Source: Microcystis wesenbergii FACHB-1317
Lineage (GTDB): Bacteria; Cyanobacteriota; Cyanobacteriia; Cyanobacteriales; Microcystaceae
Direction of reading: 5' to 3'
DNA length: 64,000 nucleotides
Assembly (NCBI RefSeq): GCF_014696875.1
Contig: NZ_JACJQV010000160.1
Location: forward strand, 1-64,000
The translations under genes were made by a program, and so were the position numbers. Below are positions 8,407 to 17,068 of the stretch, piece after piece. The stretch's first letter is position 1; every line of letters starts with the position of its first letter. A model generated the notes under the pieces. That model ran no database searches. It had not been told where the DNA came from and saw only the letters and a list, made by a program, of their open reading frames with translations.

Positions 8407-8494
8407 GATGCTGGTCAATGACTTAAATTTGCGCGATGAAGCATGAAATGCTATAAAAATCTCAGTCCTCCCTATAGAAAAGAGTAGAAACTTT

Positions 8495-9076
8495 ATGGCA
8501 CGCACCGAGTCCACAATGTTAGATCTGGGGACAAAAGCCCCCAGTTTTGCCTTACCCGATGTGGTTTCGGGTGAAACTATCTCTCTGGACAGCTTTGCGG
8601 CTAAAACCGCTCTGTTAGTCATCTTCCTCTGTGAACATTGTCCCTTTGTTAAACACATTCAAGAAGAACTTACCCGTCTAGGTCGCGATTATGCTAATAC
8701 CAATCTGGGCATCCTCGCAATTAGTTCTAATGACGTGGAGAAATATCCCGATGATTCGCCCGAAAATTTGAAAAAAATGGCGATAACCCTTGACTTTAAA
8801 TTCAATTTATGCTATGACGAAAGCCAAGAAGTGGCGAAAGCTTACACGGCAGCCTGTACTCCCGATTTTTTCCTCTTTGATAGTCAGCGCAGCCTAGTCT
8901 ATCGCGGTCAATTGGATGATAGTCGTCCTAGTAATGGAATACCAGTCACAGGCAAAGATCTCCGCGCCGCTATTGACAAGGTTTTAACCGGCCAACCAGT
9001 GCCGACAGACCAAAAACCGAGTTTAGGCTGTAATATCAAATGGAAACTGGGTAATGAGCCACCCTATTATGGTTAA
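8495..9076 (+). CDS. Thioredoxin-fold redoxin (AhpC/TSA-like)
   Basis: This 193-residue protein with a peroxiredoxin-type thioredoxin fold starts at the ATG at 8495. It opens with LGTKAPSFALPDVVSGETIS, followed by the redox centre CEHCPF (Cys46, Cys49) at the end of the first strand. It has the usual cis-Pro region (ACTPDFFLFD) and a C-terminal extension with a third cysteine (LGCNIKWK), also seen in this cyanobacterial subfamily. It probably acts as a thiol-disulfide oxidoreductase or peroxidase-like redoxin in the cytosol, with no export signal. The substrate is unknown. It stands alone between repeats. Confidence 0.82.
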   Translation: MARTESTMLDLGTKAPSFALPDVVSGETISLDSFAAKTALLVIFLCEHCPFVKHIQEELTRLGRDYANTNLGILAISSNDVEKYPDDSPENLKKMAITLDFKFNLCYDESQEVAKAYTAACTPDFFLFDSQRSLVYRGQLDDSRPSNGIPVTGKDLRAAIDKVLTGQPVPTDQKPSLGCNIKWKLGNEPPYYG

Positions 9077-9078
9077 TT

Positions 9079-9185
9079 AACGAAGGGTGTAGGGTGTAGG
9101 GTGTAGGGTGTGGGGAAGTGGGGAAGTGGGGAAATGGGGAAATGGGGAAATGGGGAAATGGGGAAATGGGGAAATGGGGAAGCTG
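9079..9185. repeat. G-rich tandem repeats
   Basis: A tract of gtgtagg heptamers is followed by about nine copies of the octamer ggggaaat (with ggggaagt variants). Similar G-rich tracts are at 62547-62590, 62780-62825 and 63245-63292. Confidence 0.85.
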
Positions 9186-9261
9186 TCTCATCACCCTATC
9201 GCCCCAAAACCCTATCACCCTATCTCCTGAATACTGACTCCTGAATACTGACTCCTAACCC

Positions 9262-9293
9262 CACCAACAAGCTTTTTGCCGCAAATCCTACTT
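9262..9293. repeat. Dispersed GCTTTTTGCCGCAAA repeat, copy 1
   Basis: A short repeat with core ctttttgccgcaaa(c/t)ccta lies just before the 3' end of the FGGY kinase gene. It recurs at 58893-58919 and 63363-63390, each time beside G-rich or 'gactcctaacccca' tracts. This points to a composite repeat cassette. Confidence 0.7.
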
Positions 9294-9299
9294 ATGAGA

Positions 9300-10550
9300 C
9301 TATTTCAATAGCGTAACCGATTGCTGTGCTAATAGGGCAGTACCATAGGCCGCTTGCTCCTGTTTAGATAAAAGCACGGGAACCCCTAAATGACGCTGAC
9401 GAATTATTCTCCAAGTCGAATTTTTTGCCCCACCACCCGCGCTATCAACTCGCTCTAATTTATTGGCCCCCAATTCCTGTAAACGCTGATAACCTAAAGC
9501 TTCAATGCGGGCAATACTTTCCAGTAAACCATGCAAAAATTCTAGAGGATTATCGGGTCGGGGAGTCAGTTTTGCGGGTAACAAAGGATCATTAATGGGA
9601 AAGCGCTCGCCCGCTTTTAGTAGAGGATAATAATCTAAATTACTTTCTTTTTCTCCATCTATTGCTAAACTATAATTTCTCAATTCTTGATCAGAAAAAA
9701 ACTTCTTTAACACTGCTCCCCCCGTATTGGATGCCCCACCAGTTAACCACAAATTTCCTAAACGATGACTATAGATGCCATAGTTACTATCATCAACTTT
9801 CTGGCTACTTAATAATTTTAAAACTAAAGTTGAACCTAAAGATGTCACTGCAGCCCCTAAAGAATTAGCACCACTGGCTAAAAATGCCGCTATGCTGTCG
9901 GTGGTTCCCGTATAAATTAAACAATCTTTCGGGATAGCAAAACGAGTCACTAAATCCGGTTTAATAGTATCGATCGCTGTACCCGGGGCAAAAATTTGCG
10001 GTAGTAAATTAAACATCGGTAAATTCTCTAACCAATGGGGATAACAGAGATTTTCGAGATCATAACCTAACTTTAAGGCATTGTGATAATCACTAATTCC
10101 CAGTTTACCGTGCAGGAGAAATGCTAACCAATCCGCTTGCGAGAGAAAATAACGCGCTTGCGAAAAAATTTCTTGCTCACTCCACCAAAGTAATTTGGCT
10201 AAACTGGAGGTGGCACTAATGACAGGATGGTGAGGAGGTGCTATAGCTTTAATTGCTTCTAAAAAGGCAATTCCTCGCCCGTCATTGTATAATATTGCCT
10301 GAGAAAGAGGATTACCCCAATTATCACATAATAACACCGTCGAGGAAGTACCATTAATTGCGATCGATTTAAGTTCTGAACGTACCGAATCCCCTAGATT
10401 ATCCAATAAATAAAATAGGGCCTTTTGCCAATCCTGAAAATTGGCATTAGTGAAAGGATAATGAACCTCAGCGACGATATTTTTGCTAGAATCAATAGCA
10501 ATCGCTCGCGCTCCCGATGTGCCAAAATCAATACCTAAAGATAAACCCAT
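9300..10550 (-). CDS. FGGY-family sugar kinase (D-ribulose kinase-like)
   Basis: The protein has about 416 residues when started at the ATG at 10550 (MGLSLGIDFGTSGARAIAID). A start 12 bp upstream would overlap the divergent tocopherol cyclase gene. The two actin/hexokinase-type ATPase lobes are visible: the N-terminal phosphate-1 loop IDFGTSGAR, the TGTTDS motif mid-protein, and the C-terminal GGASNTGGAVLKKF and VDSAGGGAKNSTWR. It is shorter than bacterial xylulokinases (about 480-500). It resembles the cyanobacterial/plant XK-1 type reported to phosphorylate D-ribulose, so ribulose salvage is the best guess. It is divergent from the tocopherol cyclase gene with only 2 bp between start codons. 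Confidence 0.8.
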   Translation of the reverse strand: MGLSLGIDFGTSGARAIAIDSSKNIVAEVHYPFTNANFQDWQKALFYLLDNLGDSVRSELKSIAINGTSSTVLLCDNWGNPLSQAILYNDGRGIAFLEAIKAIAPPHHPVISATSSLAKLLWWSEQEIFSQARYFLSQADWLAFLLHGKLGISDYHNALKLGYDLENLCYPHWLENLPMFNLLPQIFAPGTAIDTIKPDLVTRFAIPKDCLIYTGTTDSIAAFLASGANSLGAAVTSLGSTLVLKLLSSQKVDDSNYGIYSHRLGNLWLTGGASNTGGAVLKKFFSDQELRNYSLAIDGEKESNLDYYPLLKAGERFPINDPLLPAKLTPRPDNPLEFLHGLLESIARIEALGYQRLQELGANKLERVDSAGGGAKNSTWRIIRQRHLGVPVLLSKQEQAAYGTALLAQQSVTLLK

Positions 10551-10552
10551 AG

Positions 10553-11611
10553 ATGTCTTCACAACCCCCTCATTCTGGCTACCATTGGGATGGTATCACT
10601 CCCCGATTCTTTGAAGGTTGGTACTTCCGAGTCATGATTCCGCAATTAGCCGACGGATTCGCCTTTATGTATTCTATTCAAGACCCAAGCGGCGGTCAAG
10701 TCAATAGCGGCGGAGCGGTACAAATTTTAGCCATAGAATCTAATTATCTTTGTCGCACTTTTCCCGATACGGATAAATTTTGGGCAAGTCGTCAGCAATT
10801 AGCCATTATCCATTGGGGAAAAACTAACTTAAAAATCCGTCCCCGTCTGCTTTCTTCGTCAGATTTTTTTGAATCTATTCAAGAAGGTTATCAAGCAACG
10901 GCACACCAGCAGCAAGGACGAATTTACGATCCTGTCACCGGAGAAATCTGTCAATGGGATTATCACGTTGAAACTAGGTACAGTTGGGGAGATAAAAAGC
11001 GTCCACCCCAAGCAACAGCAGGAATATTATCTTATTTACCGATTTTTGACCCAGGTTGGCAGATTTTAACTGCTCATGGTTTAGCAACGGGAATGATTAC
11101 CTATCGGGGAAAAAATTATCAATTTGAGAATGTACCTTTTTATAGCGAGAAAAATTGGGGCTATTCTTTCCCGGAAAAGTGGTTTTGGATTAATTGTAAT
11201 GCTTTCCCTGAAAATCCCGATTTAACCTTAACCGCAGTGGGTTCTACCCGGAAAGTTCTTAACTGGACGGAATCGGTGGGAATTATCGGTATTCACTGGC
11301 AAAATCGCTTTTATAAGTTTGATATCTGGAATTCTCAACTAACTTGGACAGTGCAACCCTGGGGATACTGGGAAATGAGGGCAACTAACGAGAATTATAC
11401 CATTGTCTTAATCGGGATCAGTGATCATCCTCCCGATCGCGTGCGTGTACCCACAGAAAAAGGTCTCTGTTTTGCTTGTCAAGATACCCTCAAAGGTAAA
11501 TTATCGATAAAATTGGCTGATAGTCGTGGTAAAACCCTTATCAATGCCTCTAGTCGTCTAGCTGGCCTCGAAATTGGCGGTATTTGGCCATCAGCATGGA
11601 TTAAACAGTGA
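10553..11611 (+). CDS. Tocopherol cyclase
   Basis: This 352-residue protein is of the VTE1/Slr1737 family. Conserved landmarks are HSGYHWDGITPRFFEGWYFR at the N-terminus, GYQATAHQQQGRI, FYSEKNWGYSFPEKWFWINC and the C-terminal GLEIGGIWPSAWIKQ. It closes the chromanol ring of tocopherol from 2,3-dimethyl-phytylbenzoquinol at the thylakoid or plastoglobule-like membrane, and is part of vitamin E synthesis. It starts at the ATG at 10553, 2 bp from the divergent kinase start, so both 5' regions are inside the neighbouring coding sequence. It is convergent with the DsrE-like gene, with a hairpin between. Confidence 0.92.
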   Translation: MSSQPPHSGYHWDGITPRFFEGWYFRVMIPQLADGFAFMYSIQDPSGGQVNSGGAVQILAIESNYLCRTFPDTDKFWASRQQLAIIHWGKTNLKIRPRLLSSSDFFESIQEGYQATAHQQQGRIYDPVTGEICQWDYHVETRYSWGDKKRPPQATAGILSYLPIFDPGWQILTAHGLATGMITYRGKNYQFENVPFYSEKNWGYSFPEKWFWINCNAFPENPDLTLTAVGSTRKVLNWTESVGIIGIHWQNRFYKFDIWNSQLTWTVQPWGYWEMRATNENYTIVLIGISDHPPDRVRVPTEKGLCFACQDTLKGKLSIKLADSRGKTLINASSRLAGLEIGGIWPSAWIKQ

Positions 11612-11650
11612 TTTAAATCACCATTACGACGGGAGAATATCCAGTTATCT

Positions 11651-11682
11651 GGCTGCATCTCAGACAACCTTGAGAGGCAGCC
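11651..11682. terminator. Candidate bidirectional terminator hairpin
   Basis: ggctgcatctca / tgagaggcagcc form a 10-bp stem with one bulge and an 8-base loop, placed between two convergent genes (tocopherol cyclase and the DsrE-like gene). U-tracts on both sides are weak, so terminator activity is inferred from position. Confidence 0.5.
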
Positions 11683-11707
11683 TCGATATTCTCTAGAAAA
11701 TGCTCGA

Positions 11708-12193
11708 TTACCAGCTAATTACTTTAACCGTTTCCTTAAATAAATTTGCTTCTAGGGAATCGGGGGAACTTGTCACCACACCGGCAATTAGATCTTCGGG
11801 TTTTATGGCTGCTTGTTTCATACAGGAGGGACAAATTAAGACTTTTCCCCCTTGACTGATGAAATCTACTAACATTGCTTGCAGGGTTTTACCAGTGATA
11901 CCGTTAGTGTGTTGAGGAATTGTCTTCGCAGCCAGGTGTACCCCTGTAATATTCAAAAAAATGGTGGTTGAGTGACCTTTTTTCAGCATATTGGTGGCGA
12001 CACCAATGGCCATTGCAGCTCGCCAAGGATCATCGGTGGTTAAATTAACAAATAAATCGGATTTTTGTTGACCGACAGCGATTATTGCTTCGTTAGTTTG
12101 TACTGGAGAAAGGGAAGGATTAGCCAAGACTGGGATAGATGTAACTAAGGATAATCCCACAAGGGAACCAAGGGCTAAAGATTTTAATAACAT
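11708..12193 (-). CDS. Exported DsrE/DsrF-like protein
   Basis: The protein has 161 residues. Residues 1-25 form a signal peptide (hydrophobic LALGSLVGLSLVTSIPVLA, cleavage near VLA-NP). The mature part is a DsrE-type Rossmann-like domain: DLFVNLTTDDPWRAAMAIGV, then GHSTTIFLNITGV and GKVLICPSCMKQA. The C121-P-S-C124 pair could carry sulfur or bind metal, but DsrE-family members with signal peptides have no established reaction. It is a lone gene with the UbiB-family gene upstream on the same strand, 143 bp away. Export is predicted from sequence only. Confidence 0.75.
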   Translation of the reverse strand: MLLKSLALGSLVGLSLVTSIPVLANPSLSPVQTNEAIIAVGQQKSDLFVNLTTDDPWRAAMAIGVATNMLKKGHSTTIFLNITGVHLAAKTIPQHTNGITGKTLQAMLVDFISQGGKVLICPSCMKQAAIKPEDLIAGVVTSSPDSLEANLFKETVKVISW

Positions 12194-12336
12194 TTTCTTG
12201 TCCTCTTGCTGCTAGGTGCAATGAAAACATTTTCATTATGATAACTTCTGGAAAATCTTGTCAACAGACAGCCTGTCAAACTTTAATTTTTGTTGCGGAT
12301 AACAAAAACGATCTACTAATTAAAGATGATAATTAT

Positions 12337-14016
12337 TTACTTTTCTAAGATTTTATCTAATCTTTCCTGAATCAATAAAGCCATGGAAGAACGCAGAAAG
12401 AATAAACCAAATAACCCCGCTAAACTGAAGGGAATAATAGCTAGTTTACTATAGTTAGTGTTTAATAAAAATATGGCTGAGATAATGCTAAATCCCAATA
12501 GACAGACATTGATTAATACTTTAACTCCCAGATAAATTCTTTTCAAAAGTCGTTCATTTTCCCGTGACTTAACTTGAAAAACTAAATTTCCTCGCTCGAT
12601 CTTTTCCTCTAACTGACGGAGCATTCTTTCGTTTTTATTACCTTTTTGCCATTGTTGTTGAAGAAAAGTGCGCGCTTGATTAGCTAGGGTAAGCATGGTG
12701 TTGGTAGTTCCTCCTGATACCGCTAGACTTTTCACAAAAGGTTGACTAGCTGCTAATAAATTATACTGGGGATCTAAAGAGCGGGCAATCCCATCCAAAG
12801 TGGTGACAGATTTAATAATAAAAGTCATTTGGGGAGGTAAGCGAAAGGGTTGCTGTTTAAACATTAAATACACTTGATCGCTAATTTGTTCAAAGGCCCT
12901 CACATCTACCGGTTTATCACGAAATTCATCTAAAAGAAACTGCAAGATATTTCGCACGGGTTGTAGATCTCTAACGGGTTCAATTAACCCCATATACACC
13001 AGAGTTTTTAAGACTGTTTCCGTATCCTTTCTCAAGACAGCAAAAAAGGTTTCGATCATTTGATCTTTAGCGACAGATTTTACCTCGAACATCGTGCCGA
13101 AATCGTAGAAAATTAACTCCCCTTCCTGACTAACTGCCATATTACCCGGATGGGGATCTGATTGGAAAAAACCATCCTGTAATAGTTGTTTGAGATAGGA
13201 ACAGATCCCCAGTTGAATAATCCCATCTACGTTAATACCATTAGCTAGTAAAGTCTCTCGATCATCAACTTTAATCCCCGGCACATACTCCAAAGTTAAG
13301 ACCTTGCGGGTGGTATATTGCCAGTAAACTAAAGGGACTTTTACCTGGGGATAATTCTTAAAATTTTCCCGAAAGCGATCAGCATTTTTGCCCTCATGAA
13401 TATAATCAATTTCTTGAAAGAGTAGTTCAAAGAATTCTTGATAGATAGCTTCTAAATTATATTTTTTCACTCCGGGGAAAATATTTAACCAACGGGTGAG
13501 ACGATGCAACAATTCAAAATCGAGATTAAATAGTCCTTCTAGATTCGGTCTTTGTACCTTAATAACGACTTCTTCCCCACTTAATAACCGCGCTCGATGC
13601 ACTTGTCCTAAACTGGCACAAGCGAGGGGAGATACGGTAAAACTTTCAAATAAATTATCTATGGTTTGTCCTAATTCTGTTTCAATAACTCGGATCGCTT
13701 CTTGACTATTAAATTCGGGAACTCGATCCTGTAATTGGGTTAATTGTTCGATATATTCGAGCGGAATTAAATCTGCTCGCGTCGATAAAGATTGTCCAAT
13801 TTTAATAAAAGTTGGTCCCAAATTCATGAGGCGATCAACTAACCATTTTGCTCTCCTTTGCCGTTTTTTGCCCCTATTAGCCCCCGTTAAACGATCCCAG
13901 AGCAAAAAAGTCAAAAACTGCATTGTAAAGCTAAATATCTCCAATTGACGAACAATCGGCGATCGCAAGCTTTGCTGCCAATGTAAAGATCTGGGGGAAT
14001 CAAAGGGAGTAAGCAT
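12337..14016 (-). CDS. ABC1/UbiB/AarF-family atypical kinase
   Basis: This 559-residue protein carries the ADCK/UbiB hallmark KxGQ box (TFIKIGQSLSTRADLIP), the Ala-rich nucleotide loop (LACASLGQVHRARL), EIDYIHEGKNADRF, the catalytic-loop region FFQSDPHPGNMAV and the metal-binding YDFGTM. Two hydrophobic helices near the C-terminus (about 500-545) should anchor it in a membrane. Family members support prenylquinone (plastoquinone, tocopherol) homeostasis by ATPase or kinase-like activity, and cyanobacteria usually carry several paralogues. Its location between tocopherol and carotenoid genes is suggestive but not proof of a shared pathway. The start at 14016 abuts a tandem-repeat array, so promoter elements are probably within or beyond the repeats. 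Confidence 0.88.
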   Translation of the reverse strand: MLTPFDSPRSLHWQQSLRSPIVRQLEIFSFTMQFLTFLLWDRLTGANRGKKRQRRAKWLVDRLMNLGPTFIKIGQSLSTRADLIPLEYIEQLTQLQDRVPEFNSQEAIRVIETELGQTIDNLFESFTVSPLACASLGQVHRARLLSGEEVVIKVQRPNLEGLFNLDFELLHRLTRWLNIFPGVKKYNLEAIYQEFFELLFQEIDYIHEGKNADRFRENFKNYPQVKVPLVYWQYTTRKVLTLEYVPGIKVDDRETLLANGINVDGIIQLGICSYLKQLLQDGFFQSDPHPGNMAVSQEGELIFYDFGTMFEVKSVAKDQMIETFFAVLRKDTETVLKTLVYMGLIEPVRDLQPVRNILQFLLDEFRDKPVDVRAFEQISDQVYLMFKQQPFRLPPQMTFIIKSVTTLDGIARSLDPQYNLLAASQPFVKSLAVSGGTTNTMLTLANQARTFLQQQWQKGNKNERMLRQLEEKIERGNLVFQVKSRENERLLKRIYLGVKVLINVCLLGFSIISAIFLLNTNYSKLAIIPFSLAGLFGLFFLRSSMALLIQERLDKILEK

Positions 14017-14125
14017 CAGTTATCAGTGATCAGTTATCAGTTATCAGTGATCAGTTATCAGTTATCAGTTATCAGTTATCAGTTATCAGTTATCAGTTAT
14101 CAGTTATCAGTTATCAGTTATCAGT
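14017..14125. repeat. TTATCAG heptamer array
   Basis: About 14 tandem copies of ttatcag(t) with gtgatcag variants directly upstream of the UbiB-family start codon. It forms part of the 460-bp gene-free stretch before crtH. Confidence 0.9.
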
Positions 14126-14222
14126 TATAGCGGTAAGCGCTTGAGTGAGATACAAACCAAGCTTTGCCTATCATGGTTTATAGCTCGTGACACTGTACCT
14201 CATACGACTGCACACCGCTATA
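14126..14222. mobile_element. MITE with TATAGCG termini (copy 2)
   Basis: A 97-bp element whose ends tatagcggt...gagtgagatac and gtacctcatacg...accgctata are imperfect inverted repeats. They match the ends of the 3314-3430 element, with TA at each end. There is no ORF. Confidence 0.7.
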
Positions 14223-14327
14223 TCAGATGAACGTAGGTTGGGTTGAAGCATGAAACCCAACGCCCAATCATTTTACGCTACCGCTAACCCATCCTACAAA
14301 TAATTGTGCCTCCCTACTTAATATCCC

Positions 14328-14422
14328 ACAGCGTTTCTCGTCAAGGTGAAGTATAAATTAAACCTTGCCGAAGTAAAAACTCCAGTCGCAAAAATGCGCT
14401 TCATCTATCTGAGAAACGCTGT
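14328..14422. mobile_element. MITE-like inverted repeat, ACAGCGTTTCTC termini
   Basis: acagcgtttctc (14328-14339) and gagaaacgctgt (14411-14422) are perfect 12-bp inverted ends, with further partial matches inward (ggtgaag / cttcatc). A single end of the same type (gagaaacgctgt) is also present near 23035-23046. Confidence 0.7.
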
Positions 14423-14477
14423 CAAGTATCCCCTTCCCGTTTGCGAATTCGCTGGTAAAAATCCTGATTTTCAGCTT

Positions 14478-15989
14478 TTAATCTCTGCGACTAGGTAAAC
14501 CCAGATCTACCGATAGAAGATGACTGCAAGCAAAACCAGAAAAGGCCACCGCGTTTAATCCTTGACCGGGGAAGGTACTATCTCCTACACAATAAAGATT
14601 AGGAATAGCTGTGCGATTAAAGGGCATTCCTAACAAGCCTAACAGTTTTCTTCGCGGTATTGGGCCGTAACTGCCATCGATTCTATTCAAAAAGCGGCGA
14701 TGGGTGCGGGCTGTGCCAATTTCGATATAATCTAATCCTGTATCTAGTTTGGGAAAGAGTTTTTTCAGGCGATCGATGAGACGATGAGCAGCGGCCTCTT
14801 TTTTCTGTTGATATTCTTGGGGAGGCAGTTTTTGCCATTGATCAATCCAGCTAGGGGTGAAAGTATGAATGATATGATGGTCTGGAGGTGCTAGGGAGGG
14901 ATCGAGTAAGGTAGGAATAGAAACAAAGATAGTTCCCTGTTCTGCTTCCATATTTTCCCAATCTTCTAGTAAAATATGGTGACATTCGCTTCCTGATGGT
15001 AATACATCGGCCTTAACTCCCAGATGCAAACTCAGGAAACTGGGGGATTTTTGATAGCGTTTTTGCCATTTTTTTTCGCTACCCGGGAGAGATTCCGGGG
15101 GGAGTAGTTTCTCGAAGGTATCCCAACGGGTGGCATTAGAAACAATCTTTTTAGCGTAATATTCCTTACCATTGGTCAATTTTACCCCGATCGCCCGTCC
15201 TGCATCTAAAATAATCTTAGTCACTCTCGCTTGATACTGGATTTCACCACCAGCTTTTTCCAATCCCGCGACTAACTTGAGGGCAATCTGTCCCACTCCC
15301 CCCCGGGGATAGTTAATTCCCCCGTAATGGCGATCGCTAAAGACCATTCCCGCATTAATCATCGGAGTGCGATCGGCGGGTACTACCGACCAACAATAAC
15401 ATTCCATATCGATAAATTTCAATAATTTCGGGTCTTTAATATATTTTCTGGCCACATCTCCCGCATTTTGGGGTAAATACTTGACCAATCCCAAACAGGA
15501 TAAAGGATGCTGGAAAAAAACCCTAGTCAGATAGCGGGGTTCTTCCAGTGATAGTAAATCCATACTATTGAGACAATTAAACACCTGCCAGCATTCATCG
15601 TAAAAGCGCCGGATACCGGTTTTTTCTGTGGGAAAATGGCTAATTAATTCCTGTAAAAATTGTTCGTAGTCGCGATGAACTTTTAAGTCTAATCCGTCCG
15701 GGAGATGATAATGAATCTGGACGGGATCGGCAATGGTTTCGATACTCATATCCACCGCTGCCAAAGCCTTGGTTAGGAGGTTAGTCGTCCCCTTTTTGCC
15801 AAAACCAAAAATCATCGAAGCACCCACATCAAAACGATAACCCTCTCGTTCAAAATAACCCGCGCTGCCCCCCGGAATCAGATAACTCTCTAAAACTAGG
15901 ACTTTTGCCCCTTTTGCCGCTAATTGCGTCGCTGTCACCAATCCCCCGATTCCCGACCCAATCACGATCGCATCGTACTGATTACTCAT
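14478..15989 (-). CDS. crtH: Carotenoid cis-trans isomerase (CRTISO)
   Basis: This 503-residue FAD-dependent protein has an N-terminal dinucleotide-binding motif, [19 protein letters not shown], with [12 protein letters not shown] and [19 protein letters not shown] typical of CRTISO/CrtH. The C-terminal FAD-contact segment is [20 protein letters not shown]. It converts poly-cis-lycopene to all-trans-lycopene after the CrtP/CrtQ desaturases, and is needed for carotenoid synthesis in the dark. The start at 15989 is a clear ATG. It is transcribed alone. Confidence 0.92.
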   Translation of the reverse strand: MSNQYDAIVIGSGIGGLVTATQLAAKGAKVLVLESYLIPGGSAGYFEREGYRFDVGASMIFGFGKKGTTNLLTKALAAVDMSIETIADPVQIHYHLPDGLDLKVHRDYEQFLQELISHFPTEKTGIRRFYDECWQVFNCLNSMDLLSLEEPRYLTRVFFQHPLSCLGLVKYLPQNAGDVARKYIKDPKLLKFIDMECYCWSVVPADRTPMINAGMVFSDRHYGGINYPRGGVGQIALKLVAGLEKAGGEIQYQARVTKIILDAGRAIGVKLTNGKEYYAKKIVSNATRWDTFEKLLPPESLPGSEKKWQKRYQKSPSFLSLHLGVKADVLPSGSECHHILLEDWENMEAEQGTIFVSIPTLLDPSLAPPDHHIIHTFTPSWIDQWQKLPPQEYQQKKEAAAHRLIDRLKKLFPKLDTGLDYIEIGTARTHRRFLNRIDGSYGPIPRRKLLGLLGMPFNRTAIPNLYCVGDSTFPGQGLNAVAFSGFACSHLLSVDLGLPSRRD

Positions 15990-16033
15990 AACCCAACTTT
16001 ATAAATTTTTGTTTCAGTCTTCCATTGTAACCC

Positions 16034-16186
16034 TTGACTAGCGGTCAGTTATCGGCTAATTTTTGGGAGCAAAAAATTTGCGGACGATATGCCTACGGCG
16101 CCAATATTGATTATGGACAATTGAAAATTAATTTAGACAGGACAAGAAAAATCTACAGCAACTTAGAAAAAGAGATTGAAACTTAA
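16034..16186 (+). pseudogene. Unrecognised short ORF or gene remnant
   Basis: A TTG-started frame of 50 codons ends at the TAA 16184-16186. It has protein-like composition (FWEQKICGRYAYGANIDYGQ, LDRTRKIYSNLEKEIET) but no clear start or Shine-Dalgarno. It probably represents the end of a lost gene upstream of the mntA/hepT pair. I do not recognise a family. Confidence 0.25.
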
Positions 16187-16212
16187 GCTAAATTCTCGAT
16201 ACTATAATTATT

Positions 16213-16584
16213 ATGTCGGCAAGTAACCCCTATCTTGAATACTGGCAAAAACGCCAAAAAGAGCAGCGGGAATATCATCAAAAATTAGCCCAAGAAGCTA
16301 GGAAAAAGCTTCCGCCAGTTATTGATTATCTAAAAGAAAATTTCCCAATTACAAAAATTATCCTGTTTGGTTCTCTAGTTAAAGGTAAATTTCAGGAAAC
16401 TTCTGATATTGATCTAGCAGTGGCTGGCATACCCCCAGAAAGTTTTTTTCAAGCTTTAGGAAAAGTTAATTTAATTAGCGATCGCTGGATTGATTTAAAG
16501 CCTATAGAAGACTTAGAACCTCATTTCCTTAAAAGAGTTTTGCAAACAGGAGAATGTCTTTATGCGTCCGATGAGTGCCAGTGA
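16213..16584 (+). CDS. mntA: MntA-type nucleotidyltransferase antitoxin
   Basis: A 123-residue minimal nucleotidyltransferase. The catalytic motif is GSLVKGKFQETSDIDLAV, with the two metal-binding aspartates in SDIDL, and the third acidic position is likely in WIDLKPIEDL. Such proteins neutralise HEPN toxins by AMPylating or oligo-adenylating a tyrosine of HepT. Residues 15-40 are a Lys/Gln-rich helix. The gene overlaps the downstream hepT-like gene by 23 bp (or 14 bp if hepT starts at 16571), so the two are translationally coupled. Confidence 0.82.
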   Translation: MSASNPYLEYWQKRQKEQREYHQKLAQEARKKLPPVIDYLKENFPITKIILFGSLVKGKFQETSDIDLAVAGIPPESFFQALGKVNLISDRWIDLKPIEDLEPHFLKRVLQTGECLYASDECQ

Positions 16585-17062
16585 ATTACAAGAAATCGCC
16601 CTTGATATTGCCCCGGAAGTTAATAGATTAAATCAGCTAGAAAGCCAAATGCGTTTAGTTCAAGCGGCAATGCTAACCAACCCAGCACTAGCCGATATTT
16701 GTGCCGAAAGTTTAGCTATAAAACTCCATAACTTCTATACAGGATGTGAACGAATTTTTCAAATTATCGCTTCTGAGTTAAATGGTGGTTTACCATCTAG
16801 TTATGACTGGCATAGAAGGCTATTAAATCCTATGAGTAAACCTCAAGATTATCGTCCTGCTGTATTACGAGAAGATACGGTGTATAAACTTAATGAATAC
16901 CTCAGCTTTCGGCACGTTGTTCGCAATATATATGGGTTTGAATTGGAAAAACAAAAATTAGAAAATCTGGTTAATAACTATTATAATACATGGCTAGAAG
17001 TCCAAGAAGATATTAATAGTTTTATCCTTTGGTTAAAAACCACAGCAGACAGTCTTAATTAA
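16562..17062 (+). CDS. HepT-like HEPN toxin
   Basis: This 166-residue all-helical protein is placed directly after and overlapping the MNT gene, the standard order for MNT/HEPN modules. The HEPN-like active-site region is FRHVVRNIYGFEL (residues 116-128). It has Arg117, four residues, Asn122, one residue, Tyr124, so the histidine of the classical R-x4-H-x-Y motif is Asn here, while a histidine sits next to the arginine (His118). Similar RHVVRN sequences are usual in one cyanobacterial branch, so this need not mean inactivity. ATGs at 16562 and 16571 are both possible. It presumably acts as an RNase held in check by MntA. A glycosyltransferase gene follows 6 bp later. Confidence 0.75.
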   Translation: MRPMSASELQEIALDIAPEVNRLNQLESQMRLVQAAMLTNPALADICAESLAIKLHNFYTGCERIFQIIASELNGGLPSSYDWHRRLLNPMSKPQDYRPAVLREDTVYKLNEYLSFRHVVRNIYGFELEKQKLENLVNNYYNTWLEVQEDINSFILWLKTTADSLN

Positions 17063-17068
17063 ACTGAT

